Assembly (NCBI RefSeq): GCF_964340395.1 | Contig: NC_135565.1 | Span: 9,538,742-9,602,741 of the forward strand | Source of the DNA: Glandiceps talaboti | Taxonomy: Eukaryota; Hemichordata; Enteropneusta; Spengelidae | DNA: 64,000 bases | Direction of reading: 5' to 3' | In this document: positions 15,881 through 27,706 of the stretch, in pieces | Numbering within the stretch: the first letter of the stretch is position 1 | How the letters are laid out: every line of letters starts with the position of its first letter | Notes under the pieces: generated by a model | The model's database searches: none | Told to the model about the DNA's origin: nothing | The model's input: the letters and a program-made list of their open reading frames with translations, nothing else | Program-made: the position numbers and the translations under genes

Positions 15881-17334
15881 CAAACTGCTGACGTTGGTTT
15901 ACTCTAGAGGGCGCCCTCCTTCAAAAACTAGATGGTGGACAGCCAATTTTATTTCCAAAAATATAAAATCTTCCATCATAATCTACCACTGGTACAAATT
16001 TGAAAGTGATCCGACGACTTTCAAAGTCGAGGTGCATTTCACCTTAACCACCAAAAAACTTGATAGGTGTACGTGTACACGTCACTTTATTTGTGGTCTA
16101 CAATTCACGCTGTATACATATATACAATCCACATATATTTTGGTTTGACGTTGTGTAGAGAAATGCTGAGCACCTTGGAAATGGCTGTGATGCTCCATGT
16201 CAGAACTGTAATATTTTGTGCACGGTCTGTACATAACCGAGGCCGGGCCGGGCCGGGCCGGAATTTTATTTTTCGCAGTCAAAATCAGATCCGATTTAAC
16301 CCATTGATCAGATTGAGATACTTCTTTAGATTCGTTTTTTGATCCCTTGTAAGTTATTATTAAATTTGTTTTCATAAAAGGTCACATCAGAATTGTCTGT
16401 CGAATTCAGAGTGGACATTACGATTTTGTGTTGTGTCATGTTGCGTTGTGTGCTGTTGTGTTGTTTCCGCTTATATTTCCAAGAAAATAGAGTTAGATTA
16501 AAATTTAACTTTCTGCAAGAAAACAATAGATGTGAAGAATAATAGTAATATAGGTTGGTGGACCAATGGAAATGCTGGTGCCAATGTTTTCTTTGTGACC
16601 TTTGACACAGGTATAACAGCTGCTAGAGCAAAACATTCTTTTCTCCGGGTGGAAACTGTTGGTATGTCTCTTACTTTTCCCAAAATGTGTTTTGTTGATA
16701 CTTGCTTGGGCCATGTCTTTAATATGATTAATAATATGATTCTGAGACCAAAATGCCACCTCAACGAAAATGTGTGTAGGTGAATATTTGTCACTCATGT
16801 ATGGCGCTCCCCGCAATTTGTTGTTTGATATTCGTTACTTGAAGAACTTGAAAATAAAATGTTGTCCAACTGATTATGGATTGGCAACACTACTTTTTGC
16901 GCTAAAACTCACAAAGTTGACCTCAGGTTTTTTCCTCTGAAGTTCGCATAACACATGATAGGTCAGGCCTCATCAAATAATAATTTTCGTTTTTAGGTTA
17001 GCAATTTCTTTTCAACTAAGTATTTTCAGTTCCACAAGGAGAGACTTTGGGATTTGGTTGGTTTCTTATACGCCCCTAGTTTCTCGAAGTGCCGAATCGT
17101 ATGGCACCCTACATCTTACATTATTATCAGTCATGACTAATACACACTTTTTAAATTCTTATTTCCGAGTTTTCCAACTCTCTCAAATATCCTGTCAACA
17201 CCGTTTCGTGTGGATGGGGGAGTGGGGTAGGGGTTGCAACTCCAAGACAGACATCCATCACCAGGTGTTGTCATACCACACTTTCCGGCAAAAGTAGCCC
17301 CTTTCTCATATCAAAGCCTACTGAATGGTATATA
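15881..17334. other. Intergenic A-B, no gene supported
   Basis: Downstream of gene A. A short (GGGCC)n run is at about 16238-16260. Open frames on both strands at 16500-16800 overlap each other and lack a recognisable family or full splice signals. An AATAAA occurs at about 16854, far from the A stop. Confidence 0.4.
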
Positions 17335-17765
17335 TACAGACATGCTCTGAACAGCATAGCACAACACAACACCTGAACAGCACAACACAGCAAAGCTCAA
17401 TAGAACGCAACGCAATGCAACACAAAAACGTCACTACACAACACAACACTGAACAGCACGGTACAACACAACACAACAAAACACAACACAACACAACACA
17501 ACACAATACAATACAACACAATACAACACAACACAACACAACACAACACAACACAACAGCACAGCACAGCAAAACACATTACAACGAACGCCACACAACA
17601 CAACACGGCACTACACTACACCACACTACACTACACAACACTGAAAAGCACAATGCAAAGCAACACAACACGACACGACACGACACGACACGACACGACA
17701 AAATGCAATGCAATGCAGCGCAACACAACACAACACAACACAACACAGCACAACGCAATTATATC
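17335..17765. repeat. Degenerate (ACAAC)n pentanucleotide satellite
   Basis: About 430 bp of ACAAC/ACACA-type pentamers with blocks of ACGAC and ACTAC. Open frames on both strands (Thr/Gln/His-rich or Cys/Leu/Val-rich) are by-products of the repeat. Confidence 0.9.
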
Positions 17766-18440
17766 AATTAATACGTGACGTGTATACATTATGTGGGTGA
17801 AGCAACTTATAATCTTTTTCAGTCGAATTAGTTTGCAGTATTCGGCAGAATTGGCCTTATTAAAAAACATTTCCCCCAATTAGAAGTGGTGCAAAGGCTG
17901 TGTGGTTATATCTAGGTATGATTAGTTTTTTAATGGTATCCGTGCATACCAATTACACATAAGCTTATTTACATATTATCTGATATTTATTTTATGATAT
18001 GTGAAGCAGCGAATCAATAATTGGCAAATATACCATTATATGGATGAGGCAATGTCTGACATCTGTTCGTAACGATTTAAATAACAAATACCGTCATCAA
18101 CGGATTTTCTAAATATCACCAGTATTTCAAAAAACAACTGCATTAAGGAAATGTACACCCACTATGAAATTGTATTTCGAAACTTCATTTCTGAGCAAAA
18201 TATATGTATATACATTTGCATATCATTTACATAATTGCCCTTACATATAGGTCCCGATTACACGACACAATGGACCCAGGAGTAGAAACTGTTGATACAG
18301 TTCGAGCAATTACAATTATAATTATTAGATGAATATCATTTTCTCAAAAAAAAATGCAAATGCTCTTTCACCTTGTACACATGTTCTATACAGTATCAGG
18401 CTGATTTGCACAATTATTAACGTATGTTTTTCATTACAAA
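17766..18440. other. Intergenic, nothing recognised
   Basis: AT-rich sequence up to the left border of the B duplication unit. No exon or element seen. Confidence 0.4.
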
Positions 18441-18572
18441 AAAGAACTTGCTTTGATGACAGAATAATTCAGAGATAAATGCTACTTGTGCGAAGCATTT
18501 AATGATATATTTTCAAGTGAAGTGCCTGTAGGCATAGAATTATTAGCATTAGGCCAAATAAAAAAAGTTGCT

Positions 18573-18888
18573 TGTTCCGGTTACCCGACCCAACCTATTT
18601 TTTCACGCCGACCCTAAACTTTTGTTTACGTATTCGAGAAAAATAATAATAAAATCGCGTCTCGCAAGAAATAGTGGTTCGAAACTGATATCAACTTAAA
18701 AAGACAATATAAAACTATTCTTCCAATCTGTAATGGCTGTATTTTTGATAGGAAGAAATAAACAACACAGAGACCATGGAAAACCTGAACTAGACAATCA
18801 TACATAAAAAAAATATAAAATAAAATAAAATAATATAGAAAATCTACCTACCCCACCTATTTTAAAATTGAATGTAATCGGAACCACA
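18573..18888. mobile_element. GGTTCCGATTAC MITE, copy 1
   Basis: A ~316 bp element with short inverted ends (GTTCCGGTTACC left, GTAATCGGAACCAC right). Internal words include TCACGCCGACCCTAAAC, CCAATCTGTAATGGCTG, ACACAGAGACCAT and CACCTATTTTAAAATTGA. It has no coding capacity. Other copies are at 22548-22878, 25097-25425, 29610-29953 and 53347-53688. Confidence 0.75.
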
Positions 18889-19140
18889 CAATATTTTTTA
18901 CGCCTTATGATTAAATTACTGTTTGGTCAGTTCAGTTATTTTCTTCTATCGTTTGGGAACACATCCAGTTCATATTTGGTCATAATAGCTTTTATGGGAC
19001 TTATCATTGTAAAATATGTATGATAACTCAAAATTTACATTCCGACAATGCGTGTATGAACAACAATCTCTTACATAAGGCATTTAGTTTACACCTTGTG
19101 TAATTCTAATTTCTTACTTTTCCGCTTAATGAATTACGTT

Positions 19141-19301
19141 TCTAATCTCCACTATGAGGGTCTGGGCACTGAGGGCGTTGAAAGCTGAACACTGACGTGC
19201 AGAAAGGTCAGCACTACTAATCAAGGTCTGACAACCTCTGATGACCTTTGGGTGACGCCATTTTACAATATATGTCGTACACTCAACTTACAACCTCAAA
19301 A
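19141..19301 (+). promoter_or_regulatory. Conserved proximal upstream block of gene B with AGGTCA half-sites
   Basis: Homologous to the blocks before A and C. It contains AGGTCA at 19205-19210 and TGACCT-TTGGG-TGACGC (19242-19258). The latter is two half-site-like words 5 bp apart and recurs, with TGACAC, upstream of D (33941-33957). An in-frame upstream ATG at 19272 would add ten residues (MSYTQLTTSK), so the translation start is not settled. Confidence 0.45.
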
Positions 19302-19972
19302 ATGAACCAGATCTATAGAGCAGACTACTCAAATAATAGACCAATTCAAACTAGAACTGGTCTATTCACATTGTCTCTGTGGGATAACGACTGGAAAAAC
19401 GATGAGAATATTTTAGACATAGGATGTGGAACTGGAGAGCTGACAAAGCTTATAGCAAGCCGTGACAATGTACGACATGTTGTTGGTAAGTGGTATGGTA
19501 CTTCACCATCATATGTCATGTCTTGGTTATGCATGTCTTCTCGTTAACATTACATTCATAACATTACGTCCCATTAGTAACAATGGTAATGGTAGTTGTA
19601 AATGTTGCTTCACAGTATTGTACTAAATTTATACTTCAGTTTTTCAAGGGTACTTTTCATTGTTAAGCTCTGTCTAATATAATACCCGTATACTTAAAAA
19701 ACTTTGGAATAACGTCCTTCCGCTATCGTGTGTACCTTCCATAAGGGAAAATGATATATTTGGAAGGTTATATGTTAATGGTGTGTGTGCTATGTGTGTG
19801 TGTGCATGTGCGTGTGTACATGTCTGTCTGCCTGTCTGTCTGTATGTATGTATGTATGTCTGGCTGGCTGGCTGTATGTATGTATGTATGTATGTATGTA
19901 TGTATGTATGTATGTATGTATGTATGTATGTACATGTATGTACGTATGTACGTATGTACGTATGTATGTATG

Positions 19973-20033
<61 letters not shown>

Positions 20034-20818
20034 TGTATGTATGTATGTATGTATGCATGTGTCTGTCTGTCCGTCTGTCTGTCTGTCTGTCTGTCTGTGT
20101 GTGTGTGTCTGTCTGTGACTGTCTTATATAGTTTTCTCAAAAATGACTGGCTCATTTCGAAATTGAGTACAAATATTCTTCAGGGTAATGGCTAGTACTG
20201 ATTATACGTTTTGGTATACATCCTAACAATATGAATAGGGAATATAAAGAACTATTTTCGGTAATTACGTTATATCTTAATAATGCATGCTTCAAATATC
20301 TTGTGATTTCTTAAATACATTGTGCATGCGTCGTATAAACTTTGTTACTGTAGTGTTTACCTTAATGACTAATTTGTATAAACTGTTGGCTGACGTAGAT
20401 TTACGTTTGAATGAGTCATTTGCACAACGCACAATTTTCAGTAATTAGGCTATATTATAAGAATGCACTATTTAAATGCCATGTAATTTGGTACGTGCAT
20501 TAACGAGAACACACTTGTGTTTGATATAATTTGCTGATGTATTTTAATTGTGATAAATCGTTTGCATAATTAAAGATTTCATGAAGAATGAATGCTTCCA
20601 AATTTCATACAATTTGAGACGTACATCGATAATAACAAAGTGTATGTGTACTATTAAGCTTGTTAATGATACTATCTTAATGACTTATTTACATAATTAA
20701 TTATTTTTGCTAATTAAGCAAAGGTATATCATGTGAGACAATTTTCCATTCCACCAAATACTGTGTCTTTGTAGGAACAAGAATCTAAAGACAGATAGAC
20801 AGACAGGCAGAGACAGAC

Positions 20819-20857
<39 letters not shown>

Positions 20858-20870
20858 CAGACAGACAGAC

Positions 20871-20943
<73 letters not shown>

Positions 20944-23208
20944 GAGTTGCATAAATCTGGCATTGCCTACCTTTTTGTCGGTTTTTAAATAATGCTATAA
21001 GTGACAAAATAACATGGTACACCTATACCCATATGTGGCAGAGATAGAATATAAGTGACAAAATAACATGGTACACCTATACCAATACGTGGCAGAGTTA
21101 GAAACTTGTCCATTAATCAGTAGGGTCTATCCATGAATATTCTGTTTGTCTTTGTTTGACAGGTATCGATATTTCCCAGGCTGCTATCACCGTTGCAAAC
21201 CGAGACAATCCTGTCACAAATAAGTCGCGATATATTGTGGCTGATGCCACCAAACTAAGGGAAAGCTGTAGAGAGTTCGAAAACTCTTTCACGAAAGTCT
21301 TAGCTTTAGCAACTCTGCATTGGATTGAAGACAAGGAGGAGGTATTCAAAAACGCTTACTGGAGTTTAAAACCATCTGGAGGATTCATTGCATCAACACA
21401 GATAAAGTACGCGGATGATACGTTTGTTCCCGTGTATCAAGGGTGCTCACAACATCCTCGATGGAAGAAGTATTTAAAGGTAAGATGGAAATCAAATAAT
21501 TATTATGACAGTCACAAGATACTTGATTTAACAACTTGAAGGTGCACTTAGCAATATAAAAAATTATTGGAATATCAATTCTTACCACAACAGCATTGTT
21601 AGCAAAGAAATACACGTGTTATGTAATACAAATGAGCAACACAAACCATTATATAAGACCGTAACAAAAGAATAGTTTCTAATCAGGACAGTTTGTCTAA
21701 AATGGCGAGATGACGCAATTTTTTTTTAATTCTAAAAATTACAAAAAAAAAATTATTTGCATATTAAGAGGTACTCACAGTATTCTATGTATTGATGGAT
21801 ACTTAACTATCACTTACAATTGACTGAACTCAAACTTTGTACGAGGTTATACCTTATCAATGATACAATGATGTAATGTATTATATGTATAAAAATGTAG
21901 AGGAATTCCTTACTCTGTAATCAAAAGTTCTAACAATGCCAGAACATAGATTGTAATGTGATAGAAGGCATGCATTGACATTAAAATTATACTAGTATAA
22001 TTTTTGCAAGTATGTTTAGTCGCGCCTACTAAGCTTAATTATAAATCCAGCCTATGGCAATTTTAAAACGCATGGCAATAGATATATTTCCTTATTGCAT
22101 ATTTTTACTGATAGGATTTCAAGTGTGATATCCTACCTTTTAATGGGACACATGAGGAGATCAATGAAATGGTCACAAGAATAGGATTCACAATTCATAG
22201 AAGTTTGGTTGAATCGTTATCATGGAAGTTGGATTCAATAGATGAACATAAAGGTATGGTAACACAGTACTGTTACTCCACCATATAACTTATGTGAATA
22301 GTGAACAACATTGCACTGATAACGAATGTTATTGATCAACCTTTTGAGCAATTGCACCATTGCCATTTTTATTACATCATTGGTATGGAATCATGGTACA
22401 CTATACTACGGTGTTCTCAGTGAAAGACTGTGTTGAAGAATTCGAACTAGAGTTACAGGCTATCTGAACAGTGCAAAGGTGAGAAAGTAGTATTACAAAG
22501 TAGTTCTTGGTACACAACCAGTGTTTCTATTTAGGCCTAAAATGTTTGGTTCTAGTTACCCAAACCCCCACATATTTTTTCACTGCCGGCCATAAACATT
22601 GTTTTACATATTCAAAAAAATACCAAAAATTGTGAAGTCCCACGAGAAATAGTGGATGTGAAACCTGACGTCGACTTAAACATACAATATAAAACTGTTC
22701 TCCCAATCTGTAATGGCTATACACGTGGTGGGAAGACCCAATAACACAGACACCATATGGAAAACAGCGGAAGCATAATTCCCTCAACTAGACACTCACA
22801 CATGAAAACAAATATTTAAATTAATAAAAAATCTACTTACCCCACCTATTTTAAAATTGAGCGTTATCGGAACCGCACAATGTTTTTTTAGACATTACTT
22901 AATTACAAGTAACGTTTCTTCGTCTCTTCTTATCAACAACCTTGGTAAAATTCTCCATTACTGGACGTAATATCAATGTTGCATAATCTAGCTTAATTGC
23001 TATACATTGATGATCAATGTCAACTTGACACGCATTTCTCCTAGGATTCCTGAAACCCATTCTTGGACATCTGGATTACATACCATTGGAATTACATGAC
23101 GAATTTATGGATGATGCTTACCAGATATTCTGTTCTGTTGCACCGAAGGATGAAGAAGGGCACCCGTACTGGCGGAGTGAGGTTGCTTTCCTGAAACTTG
23201 AGAAGTGA
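19302..23208 (+). CDS. JHAMT-like SAM-dependent methyltransferase, paralogue B
   Basis: Exons 19302-19485, 21163-21479, 22115-22253 and 23045-23208; 804 nt, 267 aa plus TGA, phases 1-0-1 as in A, C and D. Motif I is [11 protein letters not shown] (residues 37-47). GIDIS (62-66) gives the ribose-binding acid, VADATKL (87-93) the adenine-pocket acid, and [16 protein letters not shown] with WSLKPSGGF (108-136) the strand 4-5 region typical of JHAMT-type enzymes. The C-terminal half ([19 protein letters not shown]) is the family's substrate lid and is shared by the paralogues. All sites look functional. B and C are nearest relatives; a hand count in exon 2 gives 14 base differences, 9 changing the residue. 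An AATAAA at 23524-23529 may serve as poly(A) signal. Confidence 0.9.
19735..20985 (+). mobile_element. S1-type satellite-core element in gene B intron 1
   Basis: The left end is CCTTCCATAAGGGAA (19735-19749). Then follow TG, (TCTG)n, (TATG)n and (TCTG)n tracts to about 20120, a core of degenerate ~125-140 bp units (TAATTAGGCTATATTATAAG, ATTTGCATAATTAA words), and a (GACA)n tract (about 20790-20940). The right side (GAGTTGCATAAATCTGGCAT, TTTTTGTCGG) follows. A colinear copy is in gene C intron 1 (26530-27750), so insertion came before the B/C duplication; A and D lack it here. All long reading frames inside are microsatellite artefacts. Confidence 0.75.
22548..22878. mobile_element. GGTTCCGATTAC MITE, copy 2 (gene B intron 3)
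   Basis: Left end GGTTCTAGTTACC, right end GTTATCGGAACCGCAC. It is colinear with the copy in gene C intron 3 (29610-29953), so it predates the B/C duplication. Confidence 0.75.
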
Positions 23209-24985
23209 AAAATCGCTAAATCTGGTTTACACAACTGTTATTTGTTTAATCACAGGGGGGCAGCGAGCATGTAACTGATTGATCGATCGATCAATCGGTT
23301 GATTGATTGATTGATTGATTTATTATTTGGTTGAATGATTGATCGATTGAATGATCAATTTTTGTGGTGCAATATAACTTATTTTGTGTGTGATATTGAT
23401 CAATTCACTCATTGAGTTTTTAAACTATTTCTTTTTCTTTGCCCTAGTTACTCTGCTCTCAGCTGTATCTCAGACCACTAGCAGTCTGAGGCTGTATGTA
23501 ATTCTCTCTTTCTTTATTGACTAAATAAAGACGCCTTGTCCATTCTTCCCCTCTCATCTAAATTAAAATATTCTTAATCTTATAAGTGGCGAGATATCAC
23601 TTACATTAACAGTTTGCTTTATCTCTCATCTGTTGGGAGATTATCACACTGGACAAACATTCGATCATGCCTAAACTAGTAACGTCACTTTTTTGTGGTT
23701 CCACAACTCATACTGGATAACTCTTTTGAATTTTTATAGAAAAGTACTGATATGAGTAATCTTGGCTATGATTGTTAATGCTTCAGGTCAAAATCGTATT
23801 ATTTCTTGCATATTACTTAAACGATTGAAAGTAAAATGTTCTCACTTTACAAAGTTATCCAAGACATTAACTGAAACGTTTTACTCATACTCTTGATCCT
23901 GGTTACGAGAACTATATCAAAAATTATTTTAACGTAACTATGTAATACTTTCTTTTTAGTGACATTTGTATAGATACCACTCAAACATCTTGAAACTTCT
24001 TTCTAAGAAGACGTCAGACATATTGCATGAAGGTTTCATTCTCGATTGTGTCGTTAACATAATTTCATAAATCACTGGTCGACAAATACTGACGGGTTAA
24101 AGAATAGTGTGTTATAGACCACAACGCCAGTTAAGTGGTGATATTGTTTTTACAAAATAACTAGTGTACAATGCTGTGCTAATCTACCACCAGATTGTTA
24201 CTAGACTAGGATGGTTCTGAACTAGTAATTCCATTTTCATAAATCAGTTGTGTCTAAATTTTGTACTAGATAAGAGTTTATTTATCAATTAGGTTCTCAT
24301 GAATTATTGATTGGATTACACAAACACTACGGTAGTGTTGGAATTGAGGGACCATCTTGGTAGCCATGTATGTAACAGGGATTGCCCAGACATGACATCA
24401 AGGTACAGCAGGTATTTGCTCAAAAACTTTATAAGTGTTTCAGTTTTTTGCGGAGACTCGATTTACCTGTCCACAGCGAATGTTTTGTGGAAGCTAGCTT
24501 TTAAGTCTGTGACCGACCTTTTACCCCAAACTACTCCATCATCGAGATATAATAGCGTATTGCTTTACAACTTTCGAAGTTTTGTACTTAGATACACCAC
24601 TCAAAGTGTATGCACTTTTGCTAATTGCAATAATCATTCAAATCGGGCACTTACCTTTGACCTTGACTTTCAGCATGAAGGACAAATAACAAACTACTCT
24701 ACACCTTATTACTAAATTATGTACCTAGAAATTACTTGACACTCATTTTGTCGAATGGAATAGGAAAAAGCGAATAGCTTTTTATAAACACCCCACGCAT
24801 GTTAATGAGTAATGTTCATAAATAATGATTTTAGAGCATATCTAAATAATTCAAAACTCATAGTTTTGTTCTTATAGCTCTGATTTTAAAAAAAGCGCAA
24901 AAGTCCTAAAAGCTTTTTGATTTAGCTTTTAAACTTGAATGCATCATTTGCATAATTAATCAGTTTGTGAATAAGCAATACCTGA
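23209..24985. other. Intergenic B-C
   Basis: It holds a GATT-rich tract at 23280-23345 with GATC palindromes, the possible poly(A) signal of B (23524-23529) and a block at about 23690-23920 shared with the region after gene C. A 134-codon open frame (24311-24715) has no recognisable domain or splice context and is absent from the sister unit. Confidence 0.45.
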
Positions 24986-25096
24986 GATAAATTCAGAGAT
25001 AAATGCTACTTGTGTGAAGCATTTTATGATATATTTTCAAGTGAAGTGCCTGTAGGCATAGAATTATTAGTATTAGGCCAAATAAAAAAGTTATTT

Positions 25097-25425
25097 GGTT
25101 CCAGGTACTCGACCCCGACTAGTTTTTCACGCCGACCCTAAACTTTTCTGACGTATTCGAGAAAAATAATAATAAAATCGCGAAAATCGTGAAGTCTCGC
25201 AAGAAATAGTGGGTGCGGAAACTGACATCGACTTCAAAAGACAGTATAAAATCATTCTTCCAATCTGTAAAGGCTGTACATCTGATAGGAAGAAACACAG
25301 AGACCATTTGGAAAAACAATGGAAAACCAGAACTACACACTCAAATATGAAAAAAAAATATAATAAAATAAAATCAAAAATCTACCTAGTCCACCTATTT
25401 TAAAATTGATGTAATCGGAACCACA
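25097..25425. mobile_element. GGTTCCGATTAC MITE, copy 3
   Basis: Colinear with copy 1 upstream of gene B. Ends GGTTCCAGGTACTC and GTAATCGGAACCAC. Confidence 0.75.
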
Positions 25426-25687
25426 AACGGTTTGTACACCTTATGATTAAATTACTGTTTGGCCAGTTCAGTCATTTTCTTCTATATCTTTTATGAACAC
25501 TTTCAATTCAATTCATATTTGGTCATAACTAATTTTCCTTTTATAGGACTTATCATTGTAAAATACTGTATGATAACTCAGAATGTACATTCCGACAATG
25601 CGTGTATGAGCAACAATCTCTTAGATAAGGCATTTAGTTTACACCTGGTGTAATTCTAATTCCTACGTTTCCGCTTTTTGAATAACC

Positions 25688-25849
25688 TTTCTAATCTCCA
25701 CTATGATGGTCTGGGCACTGGGGGCGTTGAAAGCTGAACACTGACGTGCAGAAAGGTCAGCACTACTAATTTAGGCTCCACAACCTCTAATGACCTTGGA
25801 CGACGCCATTTTACAATATATGTCGTACACTCAACCTACAACCTCAAAA
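25688..25849 (+). promoter_or_regulatory. Conserved proximal upstream block of gene C
   Basis: Aligns with the B block. AGGTCA is at 25754-25759 and TGACCT at 25791-25796; the second half-site-like word is altered (GACGACGCC). An in-frame upstream ATG at 25820 mirrors that of B. Confidence 0.4.
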
Positions 25850-26783
25850 ATGAACCAGATCTATAGAGCAGACTACTCAAATAATAGACCAATTCAAAAT
25901 AGAACTGGTCTATTCGCATTGTCTCTGTGGGATAACGACTGGAAAAACGATGAGAATATTTTAGACATCGGATGTGGAACTGGAGAGCTGACAAAGCTTA
26001 TAGCAAGCCGTGACAATGTACGAAGTGTTGTTGGTAAGTGGTATGGTACTTCTTCTTTTTTCTTTCTTTTTAAGATAATTTTTGTGGTGGGAATTCCTCC
26101 CAGCGATTTTCTGTTATGCAGACAAATACACACAAACAAACACAAATGCTACAGAGATCCATTCGGGTTTGGGACTACGTGATCTATGTCATCCTATGAC
26201 AGCCTACCCATCGAGTCTGTAGAACACCCATACTGGGTTTGGGTCGGTCACAGAACCCGTAATCCTGTGCGCTAATCACTACGCTACAGGGAGCCGGTAT
26301 CGTACTTCACTATCATTTTTCATTGGTTATGCATGTCTTCTCGTTAACATTACATTCATAACATTACGTTCCATTAGTAACAATGGTAATGGTAGTTGTA
26401 AATGTTGCTTAACAGTATTGTCCTAAATTTATACCCCAGTTTTTCAAGGGTACATTTCATTGTTAAGCTCTGTATAATACCCGTGTACGTAAAATCTTTA
26501 GAATAACGTCCTTTCACTATTGTGTGTACGTTCCATAAGGGAAGATGCTATATACAGAAGGTAATATGTTAATGGTGTGTGTGCTGAGTGTGTGTGCATG
26601 TGCGTGTGTACATGTCTGGCTGGCTGGCTGGCTGTCTGCATCTATGTATGTATGTATGTATGTATGTATGTATCGTGTGTATGTGTGTGTGTATGTATGT
26701 ATGTATGTATGTATGTATGTATGTATGTATGTATGTATGTATGTATGTATGTATGCATGCATGCATGCATGCATGAATGCATG

Positions 26784-26818
<35 letters not shown>

Positions 26819-27621
26819 ATGTCTGTCTCTGTCTGTGTCTGTGACTGTCTTTTATAGTTTTCTCAAGAATGACTGGCTCATTTCAAAATTGAGTACAAAT
26901 ATTCTTAAGGGTAATGGCTAGTACTGATTATACGTTTTGGTATACATCCTAACAATATGAATAGGGAATATAAAGAACTATTTTCGGTAATTACGTCATA
27001 TCTTAATAATGCATACTTCAAATATCTTGTGATTTCTTAAATACAATGTGGATGTGTCGTATAAACTTTGTTACTGCAGTTTTTATCTTAATTAGTAATT
27101 TGCATAAAGATTGCATGTTCTAAAGTGTTTGATTATGTAGATTTACGTTTCAATGAGTCATTTGCATAACACGATTTTCAGTAATTAGGTTATATTATAA
27201 GAATGCACGATTTAAATGCCATGTTATTAGGTACGTGCATTAACGATAACACATTTGTGTTTGATATAATTTGCTGATGTATTTTAATTGTGGTGTACTT
27301 TAATTGTGATCAATCATTTACGTACTTGGAGATTTTCATTAATTAGACAAAAAAGAATGAATGCTTACAATTTCATACAATTTGAGATGTGGATCGATAT
27401 TAACAAAGTGTATGTGTACTATTAAGCTTGTTAATGAAGCTATCGATATCTTAATGAGTTATTTCCATAATTAATTATTTCCGCTACTTAAGCAATATCT
27501 TAAGTCTGCAAACCTCCAATCATACAATTTGATTTATTTAATTTGCCAATTGAGAGGTATATCATAAGAGATTATTTTCTTTTCCACCAAAAAATGTGTA
27601 TTTGTAGGAACAAGAATCTAA

Positions 27622-27706
<85 letters not shown>

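Larger units (their letters stand above)
18450..24985 (+). repeat. Tandem segmental duplication, unit 1 (contains gene B)
   Basis: It begins with GAGATAAATGCTACTTGTG and TGAAGTGCCTGTAGGCATAG, which recur at about 24991. It ends with TAAAAGCTTTTTGATTTAGC and a CATCATTTGCATAATTAATC segment, which recurs at about 33033. Colinear landmarks inside both units include the GGTTCC MITE upstream of exon 1, the S1-like element in intron 1, the second MITE in intron 3 and a conserved block at about 23690-23920 (unit 2: 31480-31720). Limits are good to about 50 bp. Confidence 0.8.

Noticed and set aside
16498-16816. Overlapping open frames on both strands near 16.5-16.8 kb
   Set aside because: Composition is plausible on either strand, but no complete splice signals or known family; not enough for a call.
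17318-17879. Thr/Gln/His-rich (plus) and Cys/Leu/Val-rich (minus) frames
   Set aside because: By-products of the ACAAC pentamer array.
24311-24715. 134-codon frame between genes B and C
   Set aside because: No domain, no splice context and no counterpart in the sister duplication unit.
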